This document shows, one piece after another, positions 1 through 11,454 of a DNA stretch of 64,000 nucleotides. The DNA comes from Isoetes taiwanensis (Eukaryota > Streptophyta > Lycopodiopsida > Isoetales > Isoetaceae). The stretch spans positions 11,988,290-12,052,289 of the forward strand of contig JAJEKV010000038.1 in the NCBI GenBank assembly GCA_021234155.1, read 5' to 3'. How positions within the stretch are numbered: the first letter of the stretch is position 1; every line of letters begins with the position of its first letter. Below the pieces are notes generated by a model. It searched no databases. It had not been told where the DNA came from and saw only the letters and a list, made by a program, of their open reading frames with translations. Made by a program: the position numbers and the translations under genes.

Positions 1-2138
1 TGCTTTTGTAGTTCTTGTATACGCCACCTTTGTTCATTCCAGTTAACCCTTCTGTCCTATTTCTTTATGGTATTCTTTGTCTATTGCCTCTATTCCGATT
101 TGTCCTATTTTATTCTGCCTATTCCATAGTTGATTGGCCGCTTTAGTTCTTTAAAAATTTTCCATCTTGCTTTTTGAAAAGTTTTCAAAATCTGTGTGGC
201 TATCTTCTATCTTCTCCACTATTTCCTTTTGTTAGTTTCGGTAGCTCTATTCTTCTTGTTTCGTTTATTGGGATTTTAGCTTGTTAGTCTCTTTAATTCA
301 TCTTTGGCTCTATTGTTTCATTTTTTCCTGCTCATGGTCCATTGCTCCTTCTCCGCTTTTGGTTTACCTGTTCTACTAGTCATTGCTATATGAATCGAAT
401 AGAAAATTGATTTAATATACAAAGGTAGTCTAGCAATATAATACCAAAAAGAATGCCAATTATGGCTATACATAGAATAATGCATGAAGGCCATTACAAT
501 TATCATTTAAAATTAATTTCAGGCTCAAGTGACTGTCGATGTCGGAGCAAGGTGACGCCTGGGCTGATGGTGAGGGCAGTCGCGGATGCAACCTCTGGTT
601 AAAAAGCAGTTGCCAAAGGTGCTGCCACGAGCAATTTCATGGTCATTCAGGTGGCTATATCTTGGCCCAAGGCAACAATGGCAAGGTCACGTCATACTAG
701 TACAAGAGTGGACATGTGGTAGTTTTTTTGTGACCTGCCAAAGTTGATAAGGCACGAAGTGCCCACCATGATTCCTCGACCTCAGGAGCTACATGTCGTG
801 CAACAAGTAGTACATGCCCTTCCTTGAATGCTGACAGGAAGAAGCATGTGATGTGGTTGCCCAAGGCCCAGGGCCTTTACTTCTTCCGAGGTGGAGGTAG
901 CCAATTCCTTATCAATGTCCACCGACATTACCTCTTCTTTCCTGCTTCTCTTCCCTGACGTGGTCTTTGTTCTCCAGCAAATCCTCCCCTTCCTCATCCA
1001 GTTCTAAACTTTGACGTATTAGGGACACAGGGTCCCATGGCGGCGAAAGCTTTCGCAGGAGGTTCTAATGGGGCTTCTTGCAACATCCGGTGTCACAGCC
1101 TCAAAATGATATCCATGGGCTCAATATCCTCCGGTTGGAAACTTAACAACCGCTAAACCTGTGGCGGGAACTCAGTTGGGGAGAAATCAAGGAAGTCGTC
1201 TATACAATACTCAGCAAGTTCATAGAGGACTTCGGTCTTCTGCTTGTGCTTGAGATTGGCAATGCCACGATACGTCCATATAATGTCTTCAAGCAAAAGA
1301 TACTCCTTCCCGTTAACATAGACTATGGGTAATGTGTCCAGCCCAGTAAGCTTGGGCCATTGGCTTTGTGGTATTGGCATCTCCTCCGCCAACTGTTTCA
1401 ATTGCACAAAATCGTCCTAGCGAATTTGTTCATAATGCTCTGAAGGTGAGAGAACTTGTGCAGGTATGTCCTCGTCTCCTCATCAAGATGGCTAAGGCAA
1501 AGCGGACCTCAAAAAAAGGTCTGATCATTCCACTGTATGGTGGGACAATTCTTAGCCCAACAAATAATGACACGGAGGGCGTTGAAGGCATGGCAATCGC
1601 CTTCCATCATCTGCAGCAAGATCCCTTGGTTTAGATAGAGCTGGGGAGGGTCTCCGTGTGGAATGCACTAGGGAACCATATCTTAGGTATAGAACTCGTA
1701 GAATGCGGCACAGTCGGGATGTGCCTGCATGTTGTTGATGAGATCTATATCCTGGAGCAGAGAGGGATGGAGAAATTCAAAGGGAATCTGGGGGTCCCAA
1801 TGTTCTCCGTCCATGTACCATTATTGATGCTTAGATAAATCCATGAATCAAGAATAAAGGAGTAGAAGGAGAGAAGGTGCTTTGAGGAGGAGAAAAGAAC
1901 AAGGAACTCTAAAAATAAAAGTAACTTTAAATATGCTGATGTTAGCGCCAACTACAGTTAACTCGTTCTTATTTATTTATTTATTTATTTATTATTATTA
2001 TTTTTATAGAACAGAACAGAAAAATCACACGAACGCTTTACATAAGACCGAAAAGTCTATATTTAGAATAAAAAAATGGATATACAATAATGTCACAATG
2101 GAAAGCAAAGGTACAATGCCAATGCTATTGATGGTCCC
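1..2138. other. Unassigned region with no recognised gene
   Basis: No recognisable gene. The first 500 bases are T-rich and hold only chance frames. An 84-codon frame on the minus strand (1,407-1,153) has mixed composition and matches no family I know; it could be a remnant of the LTR-element coding region seen near 9-10 kb. A (TTTA)n/(TTA)n microsatellite lies at about 1,963-2,005, followed by an AGAACAGAACAGAA tract. Confidence 0.4.
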
Positions 2139-2450
2139 CTCGAATTCTCTAGGCGAGGTGGAAATCCTTTGGCATTATTGTAATGCACTTGCATGAATGG
2201 CGCAAAGGTTTGCGTCTTTCAAAAGGGCCACTAGGTAATCCTCTGTGGCTTCCTACAAGGCAAGGATGGCGTAGGTTTAGAATCTAAGGTCAGTCTTGAA
2301 TTTCTGGGCAATTTCCCGAGCCAACTGTTGGAATGGTAGGTTGCATAACTTGAGCTCGGTGGACTTCTGGTATTTCCGAAACTCCCTCAAGGCTATCGTG
2401 CCAGATTTCCACCTGTGGGGCTTCTTCTTGGCAGCCGGTGACTTGGGGAC
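2139..2450 (-). pseudogene. H3: Histone H3 pseudogene, globular core (3' part)
   Basis: The minus strand reads an H3 core. [25 protein letters not shown] and [13 protein letters not shown] match the H3 stretch from KKPHR through the alphaN/alpha1 helices to loop 1. After a frameshift near 2,280 the frame resumes with a stop in ALQEA, then EDYLVALLKDANLCAIHA, then IMPKDFHLA and a stop before RIRG. At least three stops or shifts show a pseudogene. EDYLV instead of canonical EAYLV recalls centromeric H3, but the alpha1/loop1 region is canonical, so the subtype is open. The N-terminal tail is cut at codon VPKSPAA by the mobile element starting at 2,451 and continues at 8,571-8,608. H3 would package DNA in nucleosomes; this copy cannot. 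Confidence 0.85.
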
Positions 2451-2469
2451 CACACTCACCCCGCGTTTT

Positions 2470-2960
2470 GGTCCACTGTTAAAAAGTATAGTTTTCTTAG
2501 GTCCACATGTTCTTTATTCAGAGATTTCAAAAAAACCTACATGTAGATCTGTGGAGGTGTTGGTTTTTAAGTGGACAAGGATTTTTTTAAGGAGCTGTGG
2601 TTTTTGTTTTTTTAGGACGTGTGGTTTTTTAAGGAGGTATGTTTTTTATTAAAAAAACTGTGGTTTTTTCTTTTGAGGTAGTGGTGTTTGTAAGGAGGTG
2701 TAGTTTTTGGAGGTGTGGTTTATAAGTAAGTGTAGTTTTTTTTTTTTTAAATTTCGTGATCTTTGTTTTTAGGACGTGTGGTTTTTTAAGGAGGTATATT
2801 TTTTGTTAAAGGAACTGTGGTTTTTTCTTTTGAGGTGGTGATGTTTCTAAGGAGGTGTAGTATTTGGAGGTGCGGTTTATAAGTAAGTGTAGTTTTTAAG
2901 GAGGTTTTATCTAAAGGATGTATGGTTCTCTAAAGGGGTGTGGTATTTTAAGGTTCTTTA
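2470..2960. repeat. Left subterminal repeats of element 1
   Basis: The stretch is made of GTGGTTTTTT/AAGGAGGTGT words. A block starting AGGACGTGTGG at 2,614 recurs at 2,771 (period 157 bp, roughly two copies). The inverse words (AACCACAC, CACCTT..AAAAAAC) fill 18,750-18,960 at the matching end of element 2. CACTA transposases typically bind short subterminal repeats, so this is the likely equivalent. Confidence 0.65.
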
Positions 2961-3201
2961 TAGCCAATTTTGTAAGCATCATTATACAATGATTGCACTG
3001 CTCCCATCCATATGACACCCCATAAAGTATTCATGTTGTCATTACATGCCATGTGTAAAAATGCAATATCTCATCTATATATTGTCCCTCTACCTCTCAT
3101 GCTTATAGAAAACTAGAATGCAAAGGCATTATGAAGATCCCAAAATTGAATTGAACTGAATTTAACTTTAACATCCATGGGGACCAACAAGTCTATCAGA
3201 T

Positions 3202-3259
<58 letters not shown>

Positions 3260-3454
3260 CTGGGCCGGATCCTTGGCCGAGAGCTTTATATGGAGCTTGC
3301 TGGCCCAGAGCTTCCGCCATAGTTACCTTGGTCTTCTCGTCAACACAGGGAGAAAGGAAAAAAAAAAAACGCCATAGCTGCCTTGCACGCCCACCAAAAC
3401 AGAAAAGAAAAAAGGGGGAAAAAAAATTCCGGCCGGTTTGTTAACGGCCTTTAT
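2961..3454. other. Internal DNA of element 1 with a short (GA)n and an inverted repeat
   Basis: No gene is seen. A (GA)n run lies at 3,203-3,257. Just after it, AGCTCTGGGCC and GGCCCAGAGCT form an 11-bp inverted repeat about 35 bp apart. Reading frames here are products of the GA run. Confidence 0.5.
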
Positions 3455-3605
3455 ATTTTGGGTCTAACTGGTTTGTTAAGCAATGAGAAATAATAATCTC
3501 TCGTTGTCTCTCGTGAGATACTGTATAAAAATTATCTCTCGTCGTATACGACGAGAGATAAAAAAATTTGGAGCATGTGGCTGACGCAAGAGAGAGAGAG
3601 ATGCG
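3455..3605 (+). repeat. Fold-back repeat, copy 1, with a 28-bp perfect palindrome
   Basis: This ~140-bp block recurs in the same orientation at 4,787-4,920; both run from a TTGTTA..ATGA start to TTTGGAGCATGTGGC and then a GA tract. Positions 3,533-3,560 are a perfect 28-nt palindrome (TATCTCTCGTCGTA and its complement). The second copy keeps an imperfect version. Confidence 0.7.
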
Positions 3606-3669
3606 TTGGCCACATGGGAGCCGAGAGACAATTTGAGAGATGGGGAGAGATGGGAGATGGCGAGAGATG

Positions 3670-3740
3670 AAGGGAGAGTCAAAAATTTGGCTCTCCCTTT
3701 GAGAGACAAAAACGCCCCTAACTATTGTTAGGGGCGTTCC
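3670..3740. repeat. Two adjacent hairpins
   Basis: GGGAGAG..CAAA / TTTG..CTCTCCC forms one near-perfect stem at about 3,671-3,697. ACGCCCCTAAC-TATT-GTTAGGGGCGT forms an 11-bp stem with a 4-nt loop at about 3,711-3,736. They follow the GA-rich fold-back copy and look like part of a fold-back element rather than a regulatory site. Confidence 0.55.
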
Positions 3741-3889
3741 CATTAGTTATTTTTATTGGGTCGTCCGAAACTTTTTCAAGCGCGGTACCCTTTTCTGTTT
3801 GCATTACGGCAGAGGTCTGCGACAACAAAGGGGCTGGAACAGGGTTTGGAATCAAATCGAATCGAACAGGGTTTCGCTGTTTCATCGAA

Positions 3890-3968
3890 TCGAACAGCGA
3901 AATGCTATGGCGTTGAAACAGCGAAATGCTATGGCAGCAAATGCTATGGCAGCGAAATGCTACAGCTT
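3890..3968. repeat. Short tandem repeat of GCGAAATGCTATGGC type
   Basis: A 15-bp word close to GCGAAATGCTATGGC repeats about four times with small gaps. It follows two nearby copies of ATCGAATCGAACAG. No coding role is evident. Confidence 0.5.
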
Positions 3969-4087
3969 GTTCTTCCTACAGATCTGCTGAACAATTTATA
4001 AGAAGCAGGAATACCTGTTTGCTTTTACTTGTCATGCTAGATTATGCTATTTCTTTTCTATTTTCCGCTTCTATCAGGCACAATATG

Positions 4088-4669
4088 TCAAAGTGTGGGT
4101 CGATTCTTGCTGCCCATTTGTTGTTGTTGGCTCATTTCTCTCGAATCTGGCAAGGAAGAGTAAGAGAGCAGCTTGAGATGGTACTCTAGATCATTTAGAG
4201 CTCCAGAAATTAAATTGAAGCAGGAAAAATTGGGTGTTTTGGAGCAAAAACGGATTTTAAAGCGGGACATATCTCGGAACCAGGAGTACTGTAAAATGAG
4301 TCCCGGCAAATGCTTTATGTCGGAGTTGAGATTCTCCAATCCTATATCCAGCCGCACCAGCAACCCTGGCAAGCATTTGATCGCTACAGAGAGCATGATC
4401 CCAACACACAGAGACCCGTAAAGCACTTTCCAGTATACATGATCGCCGGATTTGAAAACAGAAGCCAGCGACAAACCCTGTCCCACAAACAGAGCATATA
4501 CCAGCAGTCCCGAGGTCTCTACCCACAGAAACGAGTACTGGCATTTGACATTAAGCAAATGCTTAAATACTCCAGACTCTTCTAAATGCTTTTTATAATC
4601 TTCCTTGCGATCAGAATACCCACGGTGAGTATTTTGTTGTGGCCAAGGAATGCCGTTGTTTACAGTCAA
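4088..4669 (-). CDS. Hypothetical protein, 193 aa, possible membrane segments
   Basis: This is an uninterrupted 193-codon frame on the minus strand, starting MTVNNGIPWPQQN and lying between the two fold-back copies of element 1. Two hydrophobic stretches are visible: about residues 53-72 (SGLLVYALFVGQGLSLAS) and about 83-107 (VLYGSLCVGIMLSVAIKCLP). The rest is mixed polar sequence ending in a Gln-rich tail. I recognise no family. The shorter frames around it are shadows. The start is simply the first ATG; an upstream exon is possible. A frame this long without stops, in a region otherwise full of repeats, suggests either a recent gene capture by the element or a cargo gene. Chance cannot be excluded. 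Confidence 0.35.
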   Translation of the reverse strand: MTVNNGIPWPQQNTHRGYSDRKEDYKKHLEESGVFKHLLNVKCQYSFLWVETSGLLVYALFVGQGLSLASVFKSGDHVYWKVLYGSLCVGIMLSVAIKCLPGLLVRLDIGLENLNSDIKHLPGLILQYSWFRDMSRFKIRFCSKTPNFSCFNLISGALNDLEYHLKLLSYSSLPDSREMSQQQQMGSKNRPTL

Positions 4670-4786
4670 GAGCCCTGTTCAAGGTTCAGCGCAGGCGGCC
4701 ACCGTAAGCAGTAGCAGGGGATCCGGAAAAAAAAGATACCGGAAAACTTTTAGGAAGGAAAAGTTTGGCCAAATTATTTTTTTCTA

Positions 4787-5459
<673 letters not shown>

Positions 5460-6825
5460 GCTCAAACATGCCACCTAGGCTCAAACATGCCAAGGTGGCT
5501 CAAACATGCCACCAAGGTAGCTCAAACATACACAAGGTGGCTCAAACATGCCACCAAGGTGGCTCCAACATGCCAAGGTGGCTGCAACATGCCACGCGGG
5601 CTCTAACATGCCATGCAGGCTCCAATATGCCAAGGCAAACATGCCACGTGGGCTCCACCATGCCACCTAGGCTCTAACATGCCAAGGTGGCTCACAACAT
5701 GCCACCTAGGCTTAAATATGCCAAGTTGGCTCAAACATGCCACCTAGGCTCCAACATGCCACCATGGCTCTAACATGCCACCTAGGCTCAAGCATGCCAA
5801 GGTGGCTCAAACATGCCACGTGGGCTCCAAGATGCCACCTAGGCTCCAGCATGCCAAGGTGGCTCAAACATGCCACCTAGGCTCCAACATGACAAGGTGG
5901 CTCAAACATGCCACATGGGCTTCAACATGCCACCTAGGCTCCAACATGCCAAGGTGGCTCAAACATGCCACGTGGGCTCCAACATGTCACCTAGGCTCCA
6001 ACATGCCAAGGTGTCTCAAACATGCCACGTGGGCTCCAACATGTCAAGGTGGCTCTAACATGCCACCTAGGCTCAAACATGCCAAGGTGGCTCAAACATG
6101 CCACGTGCGCTCCAACATGCCACGTGGGCTCCAATATGCCAAGGTGGCTCTAACATGCCACCTAGGCTCAAACATGCCAAGGTGGCTCCAACATGCCACC
6201 TAGGCTCCAACATGACAAAATGACTCCAAACATGCCACGTGGGCTCTCAACATGCCACCTAGGCTCCAACATGCCAAGGTGGCTCAAACATGCCACTAGG
6301 CTCAAACATGTCACGCAGGCGCCAACATGCCACCTAGGCTCCAACATGCCAAGGTGGCTCAAACATACCACCTAGGCCCTAACATGCCAAGGTGGCCCAA
6401 ACATGCCATGTGGGCCCCAAACATGCCACCTAGGCTCCAACATGCCAAGGTCGCTCAAACATACCACCTAGGCCCTAACATGCCAAGGTGGCTCAAACAT
6501 GACATATGGGCTCCAACATGCCACCTAGACTCCAACATGCCAAGGTGGCTCAAGCATGCCACCTAGGCACCAACATGCCACCTAGGCTCAAACATGCCAA
6601 GGTGGTTCAAACATGCCAAGGTGGTTCAAAAATGTCATGTGGGCTCCAACATGCCACCTAGGCTCCAACATGCCAAGGTGGCTCAAACATGCCACGCGGG
6701 CTCCAACATGCCACCTAGGCTCCAACATGCCAAGGTGGCTCAAACATGCCACGCAGGTTCCAACATGCCATCTAGGCTCTAACATGCCAAGGTGGCTCAA
6801 ACATACCACCTAGGCCCTAACATTG
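5460..6825 (+). repeat. 19-bp minisatellite, array 1 (about 70 units)
   Basis: The unit is ACATGCC-[8-bp core]-TCAA/TCCA, 19 bp long. The cores alternate among three main forms: ACCTAGGC, AAGGTGGC and ACGTGGGC. Their frequent order gives a 57-bp higher-order unit. Because 57 is divisible by 3 and 19 is not, open frames with a 19-residue peptide period appear on both strands; they are artefacts. The same satellite occurs in the opposite orientation at 14,552-18,505 in element 2. Confidence 0.95.
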
Positions 6826-7904
6826 CTTGAATTTGTTTCCTCTCTGAACGGGTTGATAGTACAAATCTGGTAAACTATAATGCTAATAGAAGTAGATTGC
6901 TCTATTTAGCTACATAGATTTGTTTAGCCTACTACTAATTTGTTAAGTCTTTTCCAAAGAAGCTAAGTCCAAAGAATTTTAGACGATGGAAGTGAAGGCA
7001 AGTAATCTTCTTTTGGATTTTGCATTTATGCGTTTCTACCATTCTTCTCACAGGTTTCTACTCCTTACTGCTAACTTTGTTTGCGTGACTAGCCCTTTTG
7101 CTCTTCAATCGATCCGAATCAAGAAATGGATGGGCAAGAAATTAAAAAATGATGCTCCTAAATTTGAGGAGCTAAAGCGTCCCAAAGAAAACATCGAGGT
7201 ACATGTGGCATTTGTTTTTTTTGCTCCAATTTGAGATTTCAATCATGTTCTCATCATACTTTCTTCACCGTTACTGAGAAGAAAAATGTTGCAAAAGAAG
7301 ATTATTGCATTTAAGCACATGATCGTGTAAAATCAAATGCTCACAAGCAACTGGAGAAACAATCCATTTCAATTTCGTGCAGTTTGTAATATAATAGGCA
7401 AACCATTAAGATTTGAAAACTTACTAAGGCACTGCAATAATAGTCTCTGTAGAATTTTAATGTTTTGAAAAATGCATCCATTGGCATTGTTATATTGACT
7501 AATATTCTGAACTTTCTCACAAAACAATAATCCACTTAAAATCCAAAAGATATTATTAACAAGCCTTATCTTCCCCATTATCCTATAATCAGTGATAGAA
7601 TTTTAAAATTTGGATTACAAAGAAATAATATTATGCTTTATGGACTTGTTTGGGTTCGATTCCCAAAAGGCTTTTTTATTTTAAATTAAGCAATTCACGA
7701 TATATTGATTTTTAGCTTTTTAATGTGGCACGTGTTGATATTTCATTGGTAAAAATAATGAGTTTTTATTTAAAAAGCATGCACGTGTTAATATTTCATT
7801 GGTTAAAAAACACTTCAAAAACAACACCTCGCTTTTCTATGTGTCATAATAATGTTTTTTACATGTCCTTATTTTTAAAAAACAATAGTTGGTAGCATTA
7901 ACAA
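6826..7904. other. Internal DNA of element 1: exon-like frame and direct repeats
   Basis: Mostly AT-rich DNA. A plus-strand frame at 6,986-7,234 (82 codons, ending KRPKENIEV before a GTACAT donor-like site) could be a captured exon, but I recognise no family. CACGTGTT.ATATTTCATTGGT occurs twice (about 7,730 and 7,783). Confidence 0.35.
7641..7670 (+). other. tRNA T-arm-like motif in element 1
   Basis: TTGGG-TTCGATT-CCCAA forms a perfect 5-bp stem with a 7-nt loop and contains a B-box (GGTTCGATTCC), followed by AAGGC. A 20-nt stretch of it recurs on the minus strand in element 2 (12,017-11,998). No D-arm or anticodon arm can be drawn, so this is not called as a tRNA gene. Confidence 0.5.
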
Positions 7905-8262
7905 CAATAGCTAGATTTAAATAGCGCATGTGATATTTTATTAAACAACATGTACTTTTTTTTAAAAACCATCGATTTTGATGTTGTAATATTATTTTTA
8001 ACCTGTAGTAATATCTAAATCTACAATAGCTAGATTTAAATAGCGCATGTGGTATTTTATTAAACAACATGTAATTTTTTTTAAAAACCATCGATTTTGA
8101 TGTTGTAATATTATTTTTAACCTGTAGTAATATCTAAATCTACAATAGCTAGATTTAAATAGCGCATGTGGTATTTTATTAAACAACATGTAATTTTTTT
8201 TAAAAACCATCGATTTTGATGTTGTAATATTATTTTTAACTTGTAGTAATATCTAAATCTAC
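7905..8262 (+). repeat. 119-bp tandem repeat, three copies
   Basis: CAATAGCTAGATTTAAATAG begins at 7,905, 8,024 and 8,143, giving a period of exactly 119 bp over three nearly identical AT-rich copies. The minus-strand frames repeating KKITCCLIKYHMRYLNLAIV are artefacts. High similarity between copies implies recent expansion. Confidence 0.9.
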
Positions 8263-8269
8263 GCATGTT

Positions 8270-8570
8270 ATTTAGAAGACAAACAACGTATAGCTCCTTC
8301 AAAAACTACAGTCAAGAAAAAAACCACACGTCGAAAAAGTTCGGTAAAAACAACACTGAAAAAAAAGGACACGTTGACAAAAAAACAAAAAAGTGTCAGA
8401 AAAAAAACCACCGTGGGATTTTTTTTGCCAAAAAACTACTGTCTCTTTGTGCAAATCCGGATAAACGGGCCACGTGGACTTTTGGGGCCATTTTGGTGTT
8501 GTTTTTGGCATAAAACAACACTTCCGTACAAGTAAAAAACAACTGTGGACCAAAATTCAGGGTCAGTGTG
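8270..8570. repeat. Right subterminal repeats and terminus of element 1
   Basis: AAACCACACGT, AAAAACAACACT and AAAAACAACTGTGG words lead into the terminus GTGGACCAAAATTCAGGG..GTGTG at 8,570. Comparable words fill 11,455-11,940 in element 2. Confidence 0.6.
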
Positions 8571-8608
8571 GACGGTCTTACTTGCCGTAAAAAGGTGTCC
8601 AGCGGCAT
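8571..8608 (-). pseudogene. H3: Histone H3 pseudogene, 5' end
   Basis: Reading the minus strand from the ATG at 8,608-8,606, the sequence resembles an H3 start (ATG..GGAC.CC..ACGGCAAGTAAGACC against the usual MARTKQTARKST codons). It runs directly into the GAC target duplication at 8,571-8,573. Joined to 2,450, the frame continues [19 protein letters not shown], so this is the amino-terminal tail of the pseudogene at 2,139-2,450. The small size makes the residue match weak by itself; the frame continuity across the element gives it weight. Confidence 0.6.
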
Positions 8609-9065
8609 TAACCTAACCTTGATATCACCTGGAGGATGTGGCCTTGCCTATCACGCCCATGGCTTGAAGGCACTCCTTATAGTTGCCTTCCAACTTGTGC
8701 GTAATACTTTTCCACCTTCGTTTTATCATAGGTGGCCCAAGTTGATCGGCATCCTGTGCTTGAGGCTCTACTACCCACTCTGCTTCTCACTCTGCATGTC
8801 TTTCTAGTGCTTGGCGAACCTCGGTCCTCCTTAGCATCTCAGTGATGTACTTGTCGGGCCTGGCCGCCATTTCTAGCTCAATGGATTGTTGGAGCTCGTG
8901 ATTGATATAATCAGGGAAATTATCCCATAAGAAACACAAGTCTCCTCATCATAATAGTACAAGGGTAGGGTAAGAGGGCATCCTTCTATGATAGTCTCCT
9001 CAGGCACCTCTATCCCCTGGATCTCCACTGGCCACTTCTTGAGCATTTTTCGCTAATTTGCTACA
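8609..9065 (-). pseudogene. Degenerate coding segment, possibly retroelement gag
   Basis: On the minus strand from about 9,062 a frame reads MLKKWPVEIQGIEVPEE.., then shifts near 8,925 to a longer acidic/helical stretch (FPDYINHELQQSIELEMAA, RPDKYITEMLRRTEVRQAL, one stop, then EAEWVVEPQAQDADQLGPP). The composition suggests a Gag-like or hypothetical polypeptide, but no motif proves it. It lies upstream of the H3 start on the same strand and downstream of the primer-binding site at 10.5 kb, which fits an LTR-element interior. Confidence 0.35.
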
Positions 9066-9879
9066 AAAGTTGGGGATGTTTTCACAACTTCAAGTTCAAA
9101 CTTTGAAATGGTGGTGCACCGCAATGTGGGCATGTGGCTTTATTGATGGCGTCTATTGTGGTTTTCGTGGACTTTAATGCTCTTGGTTGTCATGGGCTAG
9201 TATTTGTGTTGTTTCAATTCATGAATATGAATAATACCCCTAATGGTAGAAACGACTCAATCGAAACAGGAAGTAACGAACTCATCATTCTAGAATGGGG
9301 CTCGCATGAAAACGACAAAAACCTCGCTTCTCATTCATCTCAGCAGATTTTCTACAATAGTGGATAGTGGATAGCCGCACAAATGCGAACTACCCACGAA
9401 GAAAAATAAAGGGAATGTCCAATTATACAACTTGGACCCCATGAAATACAATGCTAATAGATGTTTGGTCTGTGTACCTGCCGAAAGCTTATCATCGGGA
9501 TTAAAAAACCCCGCCCCTTCGGGTTTTCGAGGAAAAACCCTAGTGATAAGCCTTCGGCAAGGGGCTTGGACAAACGTAAGGCTGGACAAACGTAGGGCCT
9601 GTGATAAGCCTTCGGCAAGGGGCTTGGATCGATGGAAATCTCTTAAGAGTTTGGGTATATGACATGATAAGTAGTCGTGGGAATTTTTATTTAAAAAAAA
9701 AAGAAGTAAACAAACAAGCACCATGTATAGAGCTTATCCTTTGCTATGGCCAAGTTCATAACCCTCCATGCCTCTACCCTTGAGGTTTCCTCATCACTAG
9801 TGGTCGCCGATTCGGGGAGATAGCATTTAGTGAGCGTCAGGGCTTAGTCTAGCTGTTCCACAAGGGTATACGTACGGCA
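9066..9879. other. Unassigned, with a short dispersed-repeat fragment
   Basis: No gene is recognised. TGATAAGCCTTCGGCAAGG occurs at 9,544 and 9,602 (58-bp period), and CCGAAAGCTTATCA at 9,481 is its inverse. The stretch 9,400-9,600 resembles the 3' ends of the (TATTC)n LINEs at 19.4 and 39.3 kb (GGTTTT..GAGG-AAAAACCCT), so it is probably a LINE remnant. Confidence 0.35.
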
Positions 9880-10143
9880 TTAAGCTTGAGTAGAAATCTG
9901 TCCGTCAGGTGAAAGATGGGGGTAAGGTATTCGACCTCCCACCATGAAGCGTTGAACCAACTGATCGAGAAGGAGCTCGATCTTCTCGGGATCTCCAGCA
10001 AGGTTGCTTCCAAGTTTGGCAAAGAGTTGTATCACATCGAGTGTATCATAGCTTTGGGCCCGCATTATGGCGATTTTTATACGACGGGTGTACTGCGGTG
10101 CCGAGGTGGTTTTTCGACTCTAAAATCAAATTCTAAGCTTTGA
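9880..10143 (-). pseudogene. Gag-like fragment of a minus-strand LTR element
   Basis: The minus-strand frame 10,065-9,880 (starting MRAQSYDTLDVIQLFAKLG) is a plausible helical segment with LLLDQLVQRFMVGGR, compatible with but not proof of a Gag protein. It sits about 450 bp inside the primer-binding site at 10,509-10,522, where gag is expected in plant LTR retrotransposons. The frame opens and closes within 61 codons, so it is a fragment. Confidence 0.35.
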
Positions 10144-10508
10144 TTTCTCTGTCAGTGCCGCACTTAAGCAAGTGCTAAGACTCTTCTTCTTAGAGGTGTC
10201 TCCCGATGGGACTTCTACGGGTTCTAGTCAATTTAAGTGCCCTCTATGCATTGACGTAAGAATCGCCTCCATCCAGTGTCTCTATGAAAAGTTATGGCCT
10301 CCGAGAGCAAGGGACCTTGTTCTGCCAAACACTCAACATGGCCCAACTCTTACATCCTACAATTTACTTCTCAATTAACTTAATTTTCATATACTTAAGC
10401 TGATCAGCATAATATCTAAAAATTTAGGGTAATTTCCTATGTGCCTACTAACTAATCGACTAATGAGTTAGAGGATGGACAAGGCTATGATCCGGTCTAT
10501 CAAGATCA

Positions 10509-10522
10509 TGGCTCTGATACCA
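10509..10522 (-). other. LTR-retrotransposon primer-binding site (initiator tRNA-Met)
   Basis: The minus strand reads TGGTATCAGAGCCA, complementary over 14 nt to the 3' end of plant initiator tRNA-Met including CCA. A 3-nt spacer (10,523-10,525) separates it from a CA-ending LTR edge at 10,526. This orients the element on the minus strand. Confidence 0.75.
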
Positions 10523-10525
10523 TTC

Positions 10526-11432
10526 TGATGCTCCCCGAATTTATAAGATGCTCCCATCATATAAATACGAAAAATTCCCCTCCCACGGCAACTCAATCAC
10601 CATAGAAAGATCCTCCATCTGACTCAGACCACTTGTGATGGGAAAGTGTCCGGGTGAAGGGCACGGAGGCGTCGTTCGTCCCACGCCTACTATGGAAAAT
10701 CCTATATAGCGGAAGCGTACATACATGTTAGCACCTAGCAGCAATATACATAATAATATGCCACCACGAAGGGTCATAGATGACATCACATAATACTAAT
10801 ATACATAACAAATGCATCAGAAATGAAGGTTCTAACCCGGGCTCAGACTCAAGGGGGTCAACTGACGGTCAGGGCCTCCGAATATAAACAGACAGAGTCA
10901 TGACAATGGCATTGGATGGCATAGAACAATAGCTATGGTCGTCCACTCCATCCATTCCTCTTGTGCACACTTTTGCAGATAGGCTGAAACATGCTATGGC
11001 ATGAACGTAGCCTTCCGGAAAATTAATCTCATGGATTCACCCTATGTGACTAATCCAAGTTGCATCTCTCTAGTCTGATGAGGCAAGACAGGGATGGATC
11101 CCTTCTCAGCATGAAATAGAGATTAATAATACAACTTCACATATAAGGTTAGCTAGAAGCTCATGCTATTTAAGTACTAACCCTTGCCTTGGCTAGAGCC
11201 ATTATCTCCTAAGGTCTCCATGTAGTTGTGTCTGATTAGAGATGAATTAGCAGCACTCCCTTCATCAAATCCTCCCTAATCAATTTGGGACAGAATCCGG
11301 GTTGGAGACCCACGTGTTTGCCTCCCAGATGGGCAAGTAGCCTGGGCCAATCGAGTTGGTCCAAGTGGCTTTTCGAATTATACTAATTAATAAAAATTAT
11401 CGAGGCAATTTAGTTATTAATAGACATTTTAG
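10526..11432 (-). mobile_element. LTR (5' LTR of a minus-strand retrotransposon), partial
   Basis: Adjacent to the primer-binding site, the sequence from 10,526 rightwards begins TGATGCTCCCCG on the plus strand (ending ..CA on the element strand), as expected for the inner edge of a 5' LTR. The outer edge is not seen: element 2 begins at 11,433 with a TAG target duplication and probably inserted into this LTR, whose remainder would lie after 19,042. No second LTR copy is found in the window. Confidence 0.55.
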
Positions 11433-11454
11433 CACTACAACCCCAAAATTGGCT

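Noticed and set aside
2139-2450. Functional centromeric H3
   Set aside because: Several stops and shifts, a split by a 6-kb element and a mostly canonical alpha1/loop1 region argue against it.
3671-3736. Intrinsic terminators
   Set aside because: Stem-loops of this kind are bacterial signals; here they belong to repeat DNA in a eukaryote.
7561-7670. A tRNA gene ending in the T-arm at 7,641-7,670
   Set aside because: No D-arm, anticodon arm or paired 7-bp acceptor could be formed upstream.
7837-8302. Repeated minus-strand frames with KKITCCLIKYHMRYLNLAIV
   Set aside because: They are read from the 119-bp tandem repeat and do not continue beyond it.
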